Assembly: GCF_963678245.1 (NCBI RefSeq)
Contig: NZ_OY782771.1
Coordinates: 248,001-312,000, forward strand
Direction of reading: 5' to 3'
DNA: 64,000 nucleotides
Source of the DNA: an uncultured Sunxiuqinia sp.
GTDB lineage: Bacteria; Bacteroidota; Bacteroidia; Bacteroidales; Prolixibacteraceae
A program made the position numbers and the translations under genes. Positions 18,406 to 29,000 of the stretch are shown here, in pieces (within the stretch, counting starts at the first letter, position 1; each line of letters begins with the position of its first letter). Under the pieces are notes generated by a model. It saw only the letters and a program-made list of their open reading frames with translations, was not told the DNA's origin and did no database searches.

Positions 18406-20244
18406 ATGAAATATACATGTAATGCATTATTGATTCTCTCAATACTTTGGTTAACAACCGTTTTCAATTCATGTAAAAAGGACTATGTAACCGAAGAACC
18501 CGAGATCGTTTATGATCAGGGAGAACGACTGGTTTTGAATGACAATGTGATTGTTTTGGAAAATAGCTCAATGACTCACGATGGTCAGCAAGGTGTTTTG
18601 TTCGATGAAGCAACAGGTGTAATGCAATTTGACGAAGCTTGCGAATTAGGCGTAGTATTTGAATTGGATACTGGTGCGGTGTTGCATATCAATATGGAGC
18701 AAAAAGCACTTGTTCGTAAAGTTACCGGCGTTGAAACAAACAGCGGAAAATATATTTTACAAACCGAAAAAAGCTCTATTCATGATGTCTATGATAATGC
18801 AAAAGTCAAGTTCGATTTTAGTCCTGACTTTAGCAACGAACAACTATCGACGAAAAGCATATCAAATTTAAGTCAGGAGCGACTTAGCGAAGCATTAACT
18901 GATGAAAGTGGTCGGATACATCCGTCAGAGATGTATATCATGGAGGGTGATAAGAAAATCACGCTTTTTTCGGTAAGAGATAACATGCCACTTAAAACAA
19001 CAAAATCAGTAAATGCGCAAGACGGGAAAGTGGGCTTCGAGCACCAGTTTAATACTCAGTTTTATGTGCCGGGACTACCAATTACAGTTGGTCTGGAAGA
19101 CTTCGGGTTTTCATTATATACAAATTTAAAAGCCGACTATTCGATTAAGAAACATACCAGAAGCTTTAATACTCACTTGCCATTTATAGGAAAAGTTAGC
19201 GCAGTAGATGGTGTTACTTCATCGTTTGTCGTTGATGCCGAGGATACAGAGATTAGTTTGTGGGCAGATCTGGGGGTTGAAGCAACAGGTGCTGTGCCTG
19301 TCGTAGATGAAGATGTACCGCTTTTTGATCCAAAGGTATTGGGATTTGTCTTTCCAGTGGGTTGTGTTCCAACGCACATTCATATTGAATGTGAACTTGT
19401 TTTAGAGCTTGATTTTGAATTGGGTGGTGAAGTAAAAGTTGTCAACGGATTAGAATTAACTACAACGTTACCGAAGATTGAGGTTGGATCCAATTTCTCC
19501 GCCATTTACAAGGACTGGCATGTGCACCATTCAAAGCCATATGTAACGGTAGATTTTGACCATAAATATGGAGCCATACATAGCTTTGAAACTCCAAATG
19601 TAAAATTGGAGCAACGTCCCATCAGGTACGAGGCAATGGCAAAGTTTGTACAGAACTTTTCGATAAGGCCAAGTTTAGGATTTAGCATCGACGATATGGC
19701 CGGTCCTGAAATAGCCATACCGGTCCATGCAATCAATACCTTGAGTATGGGAGCAGGAGAGAGCATTAGTGTGACAGACACAACCGAAGCTCCGAAAGGC
19801 TACATTGGGTGGGGATCTGCATTGGGAACAAAAGTGGGATTAAAAGCTGGAATTTGGCTCGACTTTTTAGGTTTTGCCAATAAACATCTGGATATTCCGG
19901 AGATTCCGTTGACGCCGGAAATTCCTGTTTGGCACACCCCTGGTTCTATGAATCTGTTGACTGACAACGATTTCAGCAAAACCGTTGTTGGACAAGAAAA
20001 GGAAGTTGAAGTGAAGGTTGAAGATTTTTTTACACTGCCGGCCCCACTAATGTTTGTTGTATGGGAAGGAGGAGCAGGAGGAACGTGGAAATATCCTGTC
20101 ACTGTAACAGGAGTAACAGGAAAAACAACGAATACTTACACCCCTACAAGCATCGGAGATCATGAACCATACTGTAGTGTTAAAAATGGTAATTTAATTG
20201 AAAAAGGTAAGGTTACATTTACAACAACAACACTAGCTCAATAA
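18406..20244 (+). CDS. Large lipoprotein of unknown function
   Basis: The 612-residue product carries a lipoprotein signal with lipobox FNSC (Cys23) followed by KKD, compatible with outer-membrane lipidation. The rest is beta-rich, with a repetitive alternation of hydrophobic and polar residues and no enzyme motif I recognise. The last ~100 residues look like an immunoglobulin-like domain (VGQEKEVEVKVEDFF, TPTSIGDHEPYCSVKNGN). It is encoded right after a small lipoprotein, and the two probably form a surface or outer-membrane complex. A strong hairpin terminator follows. Confidence 0.55.
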   Translation: MKYTCNALLILSILWLTTVFNSCKKDYVTEEPEIVYDQGERLVLNDNVIVLENSSMTHDGQQGVLFDEATGVMQFDEACELGVVFELDTGAVLHINMEQKALVRKVTGVETNSGKYILQTEKSSIHDVYDNAKVKFDFSPDFSNEQLSTKSISNLSQERLSEALTDESGRIHPSEMYIMEGDKKITLFSVRDNMPLKTTKSVNAQDGKVGFEHQFNTQFYVPGLPITVGLEDFGFSLYTNLKADYSIKKHTRSFNTHLPFIGKVSAVDGVTSSFVVDAEDTEISLWADLGVEATGAVPVVDEDVPLFDPKVLGFVFPVGCVPTHIHIECELVLELDFELGGEVKVVNGLELTTTLPKIEVGSNFSAIYKDWHVHHSKPYVTVDFDHKYGAIHSFETPNVKLEQRPIRYEAMAKFVQNFSIRPSLGFSIDDMAGPEIAIPVHAINTLSMGAGESISVTDTTEAPKGYIGWGSALGTKVGLKAGIWLDFLGFANKHLDIPEIPLTPEIPVWHTPGSMNLLTDNDFSKTVVGQEKEVEVKVEDFFTLPAPLMFVVWEGGAGGTWKYPVTVTGVTGKTTNTYTPTSIGDHEPYCSVKNGNLIEKGKVTFTTTTLAQ

Positions 20245-20263
20245 TAAACAATAGGTACTAATG

Positions 20264-20302
20264 GCGCCGATTTATCCCGATGATTTCTGGATAAATCGGC
20301 GC
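20264..20302. terminator. Strong 14 bp hairpin, probably bidirectional terminator
   Basis: GCGCCGATTTATCC (20264-20277) and GGATAAATCGGCGC (20289-20302) form a perfect 14 bp stem with an 11-base loop, starting 20 bases after the stop of the 612-residue lipoprotein gene. The T-run behind it is short. It separates this gene from the convergent export operon. Confidence 0.75.
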
Positions 20303-20512
20303 TTATTGCTATAAATCAGTTTTGGGAGATGCCTGTTCGTAGAGGAAGGCCTGCATCTTCCTGAAGCAGACGGAGCGGGAAGAGCTGCTCTGTTTGATAC
20401 TTCGGAAGAAATGATAAAAGGGAAATGAATTGATAAGATGAATGGCAAGCTAATAAAACTACTGGAGCAACTCACTCACCCTCCGGCAAAAGAATCCTCA
20501 GAATAAGCTGAT

Positions 20513-21229
20513 TTAGATAAACTTCTCGCGTTTTTGCAGATTAAACAGCCCATATAGGACAAACACCAATGCTCCAACGACCAGGAAAATTCGGTTCTTC
20601 AAAGCAATACTCTCCCACATTACCTCATTCATATTGCGAGGAACATTGAATGGATTCAGGAATACATTCCAAAATGTTTGTTCCAGAGCCTCGGCAAAAA
20701 CAAGAAAGATAACTCCAAAAATAACCATCACAACCGCTGTCCCATTACCATTTTTAATGATGGTAGAAAACATAAAAGCCATGCTCCCTAAAAAGAAAAC
20801 CGGAAACATCAACTGCGAGCTCATCTCCAATAAATCAACCCGGGTTAAGAAGATAGAACTAATACCGGCAAAACCAAGCAACAAGAAAAAAACTAACACA
20901 AACACCAGGAATAGCCGCACCAGCCAAACCTTATAACGGTAGTCCGGAATTCCAAAGAGGATTTCCAGAATCCCGGCATCTAAATCATTCTGGATGCCAA
21001 ATGTCATGGGATAAAAAATAAGCAGAATGGCCGGAAAGGTAAGTGCACCGTAAACAAATTCTTCGTCAGGTAATTCACCATTCCACACAGCCATGATGGC
21101 AATAAATACATAAAATGCGAAAGCTGCCAGTAAGAACCAGATAAAGCGGCCACCAAAAATGATCCGGAAATTGTATTGAATCATCTTACCAATCAGGTTC
21201 AGCGTATTTTTAAGTTTGAGTGTGTTCAT
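20513..21229 (-). CDS. ABC-2-type transporter permease
   Basis: The 238-residue protein has about six hydrophobic helices. Its layout is that of ABC-2 permeases: an N-terminal amphipathic segment, a first helix near residues 27-48, a pair near 65-85, helices near 105-175, and a last helix near 212-230 with a charged end. It is the last gene of the seven-gene export cluster. It lies 138 bases downstream of the gene encoding the RND-ABC fusion, with a long inverted repeat in the gap. It most likely pairs with the ABC ATPase domain fused to that RND protein. Confidence 0.75.
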   Translation of the reverse strand: MNTLKLKNTLNLIGKMIQYNFRIIFGGRFIWFLLAAFAFYVFIAIMAVWNGELPDEEFVYGALTFPAILLIFYPMTFGIQNDLDAGILEILFGIPDYRYKVWLVRLFLVFVLVFFLLLGFAGISSIFLTRVDLLEMSSQLMFPVFFLGSMAFMFSTIIKNGNGTAVVMVIFGVIFLVFAEALEQTFWNVFLNPFNVPRNMNEVMWESIALKNRIFLVVGALVFVLYGLFNLQKREKFI

Positions 21230-21266
21230 ATTTTTTTAAACCATAAATTAAAACTAATTGATCAAG

Positions 21267-21333
21267 TCATTTTGAACTTGTTTCAGAATCTACTTTTTAA
21301 TAACTGGCGGATTCCGAAACAAGTTCGGAATGA
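21267..21333. repeat. 24 bp inverted repeat, REP-like hairpin
   Basis: Arms at 21267-21290 and 21310-21333 are complementary over 24 positions except for a few G-T type pairs, with a 19-base loop. Both arms contain the core GAACTTGTTTC or its complement. It looks like a dispersed intergenic palindrome and lies in the only large gap of the export operon. It could act as a transcript-stabilising or attenuating hairpin. Confidence 0.7.
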
Positions 21334-21367
21334 TTTCTTCCACGTCGTATGTCAAACCAGTCTTCCA

Positions 21368-24300
21368 TTACTTCAAGTCTTTAATCAAGCACAAATAAGC
21401 ATCTTCCAGTACCGGCTTGGCCTCTACGGCATCATCGGCTGGTTTCTCATGGCTCAATAGGCGTACCCTTATATTTTCGCCTACCCGCATGTGGTGTGTT
21501 ACCATTTGTTTGTTAGGCATCTTGTCAAATTCAGCAGCCGGTACATCGTATTGCCAAACCAGATTATCGGCCAAGTTCACCATTTCTATTGGCGTACCAT
21601 GATATTTTACTTGCCCCCGGTTAATTACGGCAACCTGATTACACGAGCTTGAAATATCCTCAATAATATGGGTTGAAAAAATAACAATCCGCTCACGGCT
21701 CAACTCCACCAACAGGTTTCGGAAACGGATACGCTCACGCGGGTCTAATCCAGCAGTTGGTTCATCCACCACTAAAATTTTCGGAAGATGAAGCAGGATT
21801 TGCGCAATTCCAATTCGTTGTTTCATACCACCGGAGAACGAGCCAATCTTATCGCCTCGCTTTTCCCACATATGAACCGCTTTCAGCACATATTCGATTC
21901 GTTCATTTCGCTGTTTGGCATCGGTTAGTCCTTTCAGCAGAGCCTGATAATCCAGAAACTCCTGGGCAGGCATATTTTCATAGGTTCCAAACTCTTGTGG
22001 CAAATAGCCAATCAATCCCTGTAGCTCTTCGCGCTTTTCTTGCGTATCAATGCCATTGATCCAGACCTTGCCGTAACTTTGCTCAAAAATTCCGCAAATA
22101 ATCCGCATCATGGTTGATTTACCGGCTCCATTGGGGCCAAGTAGTCCAAACATTCCTGTTCCAATTTCCAGCGAAACACCATTGAGCGCCTTAAAAGGAA
22201 CCCGCCGTTTTCCAATCACCGGAATTCGTTTCACCAAACGAAAGACTGCCCGTCGCAGCGTACCAAAACGGCCGGTGATCCGCTCAATATTTATTTTTTC
22301 TTCGTAAAGCCGTTTGGCGGTAACTGAAATTAGCAAGACCAAATACCAAAATGCTCCGAATGCGATTACCAGACCAATAACGTCCGTTTTTATCCAGAGA
22401 ATAACCAATCCAACTAAAGGCATCAACCAATATAGAAACAGCTTACCTAATTTATTAATCCGCTTGAAAACAGTTCGGTTTGTTTCCTGGTGCCGATGGT
22501 TTAAATAAATGGTAATCGGTTCCCAGATCTGGTTCAGGTACAAGTAAATGATTATCATCATAAAGCTAATCCAGAAAGCGGCATCTAAGTAGAAAAAGGT
22601 AAAATAGATCATAAAACCCAACAGTGGCAATTGCCAGATCAGCTGATCAAACTCCCGAATGTTGCGGAATTCTTTTTCCAATCCGGCTCGTCGGCGGATG
22701 TTGAGGCCACCGGCCCACTCGCGGGCAAAACGGCTCGGGCGGTCGTATATTTTTACCAGATTTTGAATGACGATATGGACTTTTTCGTCCGGTGCGATGA
22801 GTTGAGCACTTGCCTTCTTTAAACTATTCAGCACAAACCATGTGGTTCCGGGAATTAAAACAACCGCCAAAACGGTATCAACCAGTTGCCAGGTTAAGGA
22901 ATCCACGTCATAGTATATCAGGAATAGAGCACCTGTTATGGCAATCAGTTGCAAGGCTTTCAGTTTCCAATCCAACTGATGAAACCACTCTAAGGCACTT
23001 TCAAGTCCCGAATAAAAAGTTGGAATGAAAATCAGGGTCAGCACGGTGCTTAATGCCAAACCGCCAATCACAATGATGGCAAATGGTGCGCCAATCACAC
23101 TCACGTATTCGGCTTGTCCCAATGCAAGTGGCACCATAGCAACAATGGTGGTAATGGCTGTAATCAGGATTGGGCGAACCCGCGACAATCCGGCTGTCAT
23201 TAACGCCCGGGAACGTCGATATCCTCGCTTGCGCAAGATATTGCTGTAATCAATCAGAATGATCCCGTTGTTAACCACCACACCCAATAAGATCAGGAAG
23301 CCGATCATCGTATTGGCATTAAAAAGACTGTTGCCGGTAATAATCAAAGCCAATAGCGAACCGATTGCTGCAAGCGGAATGGAGAACAACAACACAAAAG
23401 GCGTTGCAAAAGATTCGAATACCGATGCCAAAATCATGAAAATTAAAATGATGGCAGCCAAGATTAAAAACTTAAATTCGCCAAGATCGTCCTCTTCATG
23501 GATCACTTCAGCGGCCACCCCTGACGGGAAGTTGTAATTGGCAACCAGCGCATCGATTTCGTAGCGATAAGACTCCAGCAAGTCCTTCGATTGCTGAGCT
23601 TCATTATTCAGGCTATAGGTAATTTCGATTTGCTTTTCCTGGTTTACCCGATTGATTCCTGCCAACCCCCGAGCGTAAACCAACTGAGTAAACTCCTGCA
23701 GATCGTGCAAGCCTCCCGAGGCATCACTTACCTGCAAAACTTTCAAGTCATCCATGGTACGCATATCTTCTTCCAGTGGGTCTTCTTCGCCTTGCTTGAT
23801 AATTATTTCGTATTCATCTACTCCCTGATTAAACTGTACGCCGGTAGAAATTTCGCCTGAAAAGGAATTCAGTTCACTAGCCACCTGTCCCATGCTAATA
23901 TTGTATTCCGTCATTAACAGCGGATCAAATAGCATATGAACTTCCGGTCGGTTGTCTGATACATTCAGTCGCACGCGGTTAATAAAATCCAGGTCATCCA
24001 GAAAATATTCAATGTCTTCGGCCACCGTTTGCATCATGACGAAATCCTGACCTTTCAATACAATTTTTTCTTCTTCGGAACCAATTCCCAACATCCGTTG
24101 AAAATTGCCCATCATGTTCCGTCCGCCACTAAAGCCACCGCCTCCACCGCCACTTGACTGGCTTTGTTCGAAGGAGATTTCCGCTGAACCGATATTTTTT
24201 GTTAGATCATTTACGGCTGACTTTATTTCGGCAAATGATCGGCCATCAACCTCTTCATAATCTTCAACCAGCGTTAACGAAACAACTGCTTTTTCCTCTT

Positions 24301-26083
24301 CAATGGTACTCACCACATCCAATTTCTCGTTAACTTCTGCCAGTTTTTCTTCAATCTTAGTTACTGTTTCATCTGTTACTTCAAGACTCGAGCCCGATGG
24401 CATGGTCACATACAATTGAATTTGGTCTTCTTCAACTTCTTGCAGAGAGCTAACACTAATGGCCAAACTGACAAAAATGGTAACAAAGAAGATAAGCACA
24501 GCACCCAAAACAGTACTTGTGGGGTAGCGCATGCACGATTTCAGCAGCAATAAGTATACCTGCACCATCCGGTTGTTGGTGGTCACCTTTTCAAAGGAGA
24601 TCTCTTTGCCGCGTTTTCTTTTCAGAATATAGTGGACAGCCATTGGTACCAATAACAATGCTACAACCAACGAAACCACCAAGGTTGAAATGATGGAAAT
24701 ACCGACATTTTTTCCCAGCATTTCAATCATGAAATTGGTTGAAAAAACAAAGGGCAAGAACACCGTAATCGTCGTTAAGGTTGCTGCCAGGATAGAACGC
24801 CAAACTTCGGATGTCCCTTGCGTGACCGCCGAATCCGGATCTACTCCTTTTCCGGCGAGTCGATAAATATTTTCAAGTACCACCACACTATTGTCGAGCA
24901 GCATGCCTATGGCGAGTGCCATACCAACCAGTGTCAGGCTGTTCAGGGTAATATCGTAGGAATAAAACAGGTTGAAAGCAGTGAATACTGAAATCGGAAT
25001 TGCCAGCGCAATAAATGCGACAATACGCACATTTCGCAAAAACATCCACAGTACAAACACGGCCATCAATCCACCAACCAAAGCCAGGTTGATGATTTGG
25101 TCGATATTGTTTTCCATGGTTTCAGCGGAGTTATCCTGAATGAACAACTCCACATCCTTACGGGCCAGCTTCTCATTAAGTTTTTCAACCAGTTCCTGGG
25201 TTTTATGCGATAGCTCAATCTGGTTGACCTGCGAATCGTTGATCAAACGAATGGTAATTGCATCTTTCCCATTCACCCGGCTGTAGCTTGTTTCTTCTTT
25301 TACTCCAAAACGAACTTTTGCGATATCTTTCAGCAAGATTGGTCCATCAGACACCACTAAGTTTTCCAGCTCACTAACCCGATCGTACTCGGCAGTTACA
25401 TGCACAAAGTAAAGTTTATCGCTTTCTTTCAGGTTGCCAACATAAGTGCGTGATTGTGAGTTTTGAGAAAGCAACGAACGAACCTGTGCCGGTGTAATGT
25501 TGTATGCTTCACAGGCATCCATATCCAGAATAACCTCGATGGATTTTTCACGACCACCAAACACATTGACACCCGCAATGCCATCCAGATTCTCCAGATC
25601 AGGAGCTATTTCCTGATCAACAATATTGCGTACCCGATCGACTCCACCACTTCCGCGAGCCTGCAATTCCATAAACTGGTTGTTCATTTGTGAGAGGTCA
25701 ACACGATTTACGCTAACACGCACACCGTCAGGCAGGTCTACTTGTATCTCGTTTATCTTTTCCTGTAGCTTGAGATAGGCAAAACTGAAATCGACATCTT
25801 TCTGGTAATAAACAACGACCGTCCCCATTCGGGAGGTGATATTCGACTCTAGCGACTCGATACCTTCCAAGGTGCCAACAGCACCTTCGATAGGAATGAC
25901 GACTTCATTTTCAAGATATTCGGGATCAGCCTCCTGGTTAGATACCGCCTGAACGAACAAGAAGGGAAGCTCCGCATTGGGCAATAATTCAACACCCAAC
26001 TGTTTATAAGACACGTAGCCCAGAAGGGTCAGTCCAATAAACAACATGCTGATCAGGGTCTTTCTATCGATTATAAATTTCAT
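21368..26083 (-). CDS. RND efflux permease fused to a multi-helix membrane segment and an ABC ATPase
   Basis: The 1571-residue protein starts as a HAE1-type RND permease (about residues 1-1030). It has the N-terminal anchor helix, the LGVELLPNAELP porter entry and a TM4 segment GMLLDNSVVV. A glycine-rich loop (about 650) and the C-terminal GFLILLGVVVNNGIILID helix follow. From about 1040 to 1290 there are roughly six further hydrophobic helices. An ABC nucleotide-binding domain then follows: Walker A GPNGAGKS with Lys1322, signature FSGGMKQR at about 1416-1423, Walker B ILVVDEPTAGLDP with Asp1440 and Glu1441, and H-loop STHIIED. The ATPase resembles the one at 35123-36016. The start is ATG, 14 bases after the preceding RND gene. 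No stop or frameshift interrupts the fusion. Confidence 0.9.
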   Translation of the reverse strand: MKFIIDRKTLISMLFIGLTLLGYVSYKQLGVELLPNAELPFLFVQAVSNQEADPEYLENEVVIPIEGAVGTLEGIESLESNITSRMGTVVVYYQKDVDFSFAYLKLQEKINEIQVDLPDGVRVSVNRVDLSQMNNQFMELQARGSGGVDRVRNIVDQEIAPDLENLDGIAGVNVFGGREKSIEVILDMDACEAYNITPAQVRSLLSQNSQSRTYVGNLKESDKLYFVHVTAEYDRVSELENLVVSDGPILLKDIAKVRFGVKEETSYSRVNGKDAITIRLINDSQVNQIELSHKTQELVEKLNEKLARKDVELFIQDNSAETMENNIDQIINLALVGGLMAVFVLWMFLRNVRIVAFIALAIPISVFTAFNLFYSYDITLNSLTLVGMALAIGMLLDNSVVVLENIYRLAGKGVDPDSAVTQGTSEVWRSILAATLTTITVFLPFVFSTNFMIEMLGKNVGISIISTLVVSLVVALLLVPMAVHYILKRKRGKEISFEKVTTNNRMVQVYLLLLKSCMRYPTSTVLGAVLIFFVTIFVSLAISVSSLQEVEEDQIQLYVTMPSGSSLEVTDETVTKIEEKLAEVNEKLDVVSTIEEEKAVVSLTLVEDYEEVDGRSFAEIKSAVNDLTKNIGSAEISFEQSQSSGGGGGGFSGGRNMMGNFQRMLGIGSEEEKIVLKGQDFVMMQTVAEDIEYFLDDLDFINRVRLNVSDNRPEVHMLFDPLLMTEYNISMGQVASELNSFSGEISTGVQFNQGVDEYEIIIKQGEEDPLEEDMRTMDDLKVLQVSDASGGLHDLQEFTQLVYARGLAGINRVNQEKQIEITYSLNNEAQQSKDLLESYRYEIDALVANYNFPSGVAAEVIHEEDDLGEFKFLILAAIILIFMILASVFESFATPFVLLFSIPLAAIGSLLALIITGNSLFNANTMIGFLILLGVVVNNGIILIDYSNILRKRGYRRSRALMTAGLSRVRPILITAITTIVAMVPLALGQAEYVSVIGAPFAIIVIGGLALSTVLTLIFIPTFYSGLESALEWFHQLDWKLKALQLIAITGALFLIYYDVDSLTWQLVDTVLAVVLIPGTTWFVLNSLKKASAQLIAPDEKVHIVIQNLVKIYDRPSRFAREWAGGLNIRRRAGLEKEFRNIREFDQLIWQLPLLGFMIYFTFFYLDAAFWISFMMIIIYLYLNQIWEPITIYLNHRHQETNRTVFKRINKLGKLFLYWLMPLVGLVILWIKTDVIGLVIAFGAFWYLVLLISVTAKRLYEEKINIERITGRFGTLRRAVFRLVKRIPVIGKRRVPFKALNGVSLEIGTGMFGLLGPNGAGKSTMMRIICGIFEQSYGKVWINGIDTQEKREELQGLIGYLPQEFGTYENMPAQEFLDYQALLKGLTDAKQRNERIEYVLKAVHMWEKRGDKIGSFSGGMKQRIGIAQILLHLPKILVVDEPTAGLDPRERIRFRNLLVELSRERIVIFSTHIIEDISSSCNQVAVINRGQVKYHGTPIEMVNLADNLVWQYDVPAAEFDKMPNKQMVTHHMRVGENIRVRLLSHEKPADDAVEAKPVLEDAYLCLIKDLK

Positions 26084-26097
26084 CCTTATCTCCTCAA

Positions 26098-29000
26098 TTA
26101 TCCAATTGGTTTTGGCTCTTCTTTTAATCGGTCTCTGATGGCTTCAACGGCTTCGTACATACATGGAATAACCACCAAAGTCAATATGGTTGACGTAACC
26201 AATCCTCCAATAACCGCCAAAGCCATTGGTGAACGAAGCGAAGCACTTTCGCCAATTCCTAAAGTCAATGGAAATAAAGCCAGAATGGTTGTTAAACTGG
26301 TCATGATGATCGGGCGAATCCGTTGTTGGCCGGCTTGCAAAATGGCCTCCATACGTTGCATACCTTCATTTCGAAGTTGCAAAATACGGTCAACAAAAAT
26401 GATGGAGTCGTTTACCGCAATCCCGACCAGCATAATGATACCAATGTAAGCCATAATGTTAAGTGTTTTTCCTAACAGGAAGAACACCAAAACAGAACCA
26501 ACCACAGCCAGCGGTATAGTCAATAAAATGGTGAACGGATGAAGCAGCGATTCAAATTGCGAAGCTAAAACCATATACACCAAAACGATGGATAATATCA
26601 AGGCAAAACTCAGGCTCGACATGGATTCCTGTCGCTTTTCTTCTTCACCACTGATGTTTACCTTGTAATCCGGAGGAATACTCAACGGCTTGATGGCTTC
26701 TCGAATTTTGCTGACCGCTTGATCCAAGGGGACATCTTTTTCCAGTTGAGCAGATATTTTTCCAATCCGACTTTGGTTACGGCGATACACTTCTTTAGGC
26801 GATTGTCCGATTCTGACCTCAGCCAGCTCACTTACCATAAATTCCTGATTGCCACTGGTGATTGTCAATTCTTCAATTTGCGACAAGCCTTTATCCGGTA
26901 GCTTAATGCTAATGTTCTGCATTTCTCCCTGACGCTCAACCTGCCCCGCATCTTTCCCTTCTAACTGTACCTGAATTTGCGACACGATGTTACTAACACT
27001 CAGGTTATACATTCCGGCGCGTAGCCGATCTACAACGATCTCAACTTCAGGAGAACCTTCTTCCATTGATGATTCAAAATTGTACATTCCCGGCAGATCC
27101 TGAACCATGCTCTTAACTTCCGCGGTTAACGATTCAATCACTTGCAGGTCTTCGCCTTCTATTTCAATTACCACGGGAGCTTCATCGGTTCCCATAATGC
27201 TTTTCAAAGCAGTCTCATCTTGTTGATAGCTTATTTCCATGCCAGGAATCTCACCAATCGCATGACTGATTTTTTGGATTGCTGCTGATGAAGCTATGCT
27301 ACTTTCAGGCTTTAAAATGAGTTTAATAGTGGCTGTGTTTTCACCTTCAAAAATTGCTGAAGCCGAACTGCTAATGCCACTTGATGGGCCAATATGACTA
27401 TAAACGGTTTCCAGATTTTCTCCCAACAACCCGGCAACCACTTGTTCCAGATTTTCAACGGCAGCAGTTGTTCGCTCGATCCGGGTTCCTTCCTGCATTC
27501 GAATTTCCATACTAAATTCCCGTGTCTCCGTTTTCGGCATAAATTCAGTCCCAATAAATGGAAGCAATAACGCTGATGCACCGACCAAGGCAAGAGCAAA
27601 CAGAATAACCAGCCACTTCACTTTTAATACTTTCGCTAAAAAACGACCATAGCCTTTTACTTGTACCGAACGATTCTTAACTGTCCGCTTCTTTTTCTTA
27701 TAAAACAGATTAAACAACATGGGAATAACCAAAATGGCGACGGCTAAGGAAGACACCAACGAAAAGGCTACTGTCCATGCTTGATCTTTAAACAATTCGC
27801 CGGAAGCGCCGTGTAGATAAACAATGGGCAAAAATACGATGATGGTGGTAATAGTTGATGCCGTGATGGCTCCGCTAACTTGCGAGGTTCCGGTGATTGC
27901 CGCTTCGCGCACCGACATCCCCGACTCATGATTTCGGAATATGTTTTCCATCACCACAATGGCATTATCAACCAACATACCGGCTCCAAGAGCCAGTCCT
28001 CCTAAGGTCATAATATTCAAAGTCAAGCCATTAAAATACATTAGGTTGAAGGTGGCAATAATGGAAATTGGGATGGCAATGCTAATAATTAACGTGCTTC
28101 CTACGCGACGCAAGAAAATAAACAAGACGATAACTGCCAACAAAATACCAAGCAAGGCAGATTCCTCCACTTCGTTAATCGCATCGCTGATAAAACTTCC
28201 CTGGTTGGTTACCATCTGCAACTGGTAGCCGGGCAACGCTTTTTCAACATCAACAATGGCTTTGTTGATTTCATCAACCGCTTTTACGGTATTGAACTTT
28301 GTTTCTTTATAAATTGAAAGCCCCAAACAACGCTTTCCGTTTAACCTGACGATGTTGTCGGGTTCCTTATTTTGAAAACTAACTTGGGCTACTTCACGCA
28401 AATAGATCGGGGCATAGGCTGCCTCCGTATTATCAGCCATCACCTGCTTGTAGCCGACGATGACGTTTTCGAAATCTTCAATATCGGTTAACAAGCTTAT
28501 GCCTTTCACCACATAACGTAATCCCATTTCCTCGATGCTTCCGCCTGAGATACTCTGGTTGAAACTTCCAATCCGATTGCTGATTTCATCCATTGTCAGT
28601 CCAAAGGCATCCAAAAGGTACTCATTGGTTTCAATCAATACTTCGACATCTTCATCACCCGAAACTTCAACTTCGGCAACCCCTTCCAGGCGGATCAACT
28701 CGTTGCGGATATAGTTTTCAGCCACCTTGCGCAGCTCGTTCATATCGTCAATGGATGGATTGCTCAATCCCAAAAGCATTACCGGCGATGTGTTTGGATC
28801 GTGCTGCGTTATATTGATCTCATCTATTTCCCGGTTTTGGGCAAATGAAGTCACTGCTTTCTGTAAATCCAGAAAAGCATCGTCCATATACTTGTTCCAG
28901 GCATATTCAACTGTAATTTGGGCACTGCCAACTTTTGACACCGAGGAAACCTGAACGACATCTGATTGCCGGATAGCCAGAGCTTCAAGATTCTCCACAA

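Noticed and set aside
22810-23860. Several plus-strand frames of 60-90 codons inside the RND-ABC fusion gene
   Set aside because: They are antisense shadows of a strongly supported minus-strand gene.
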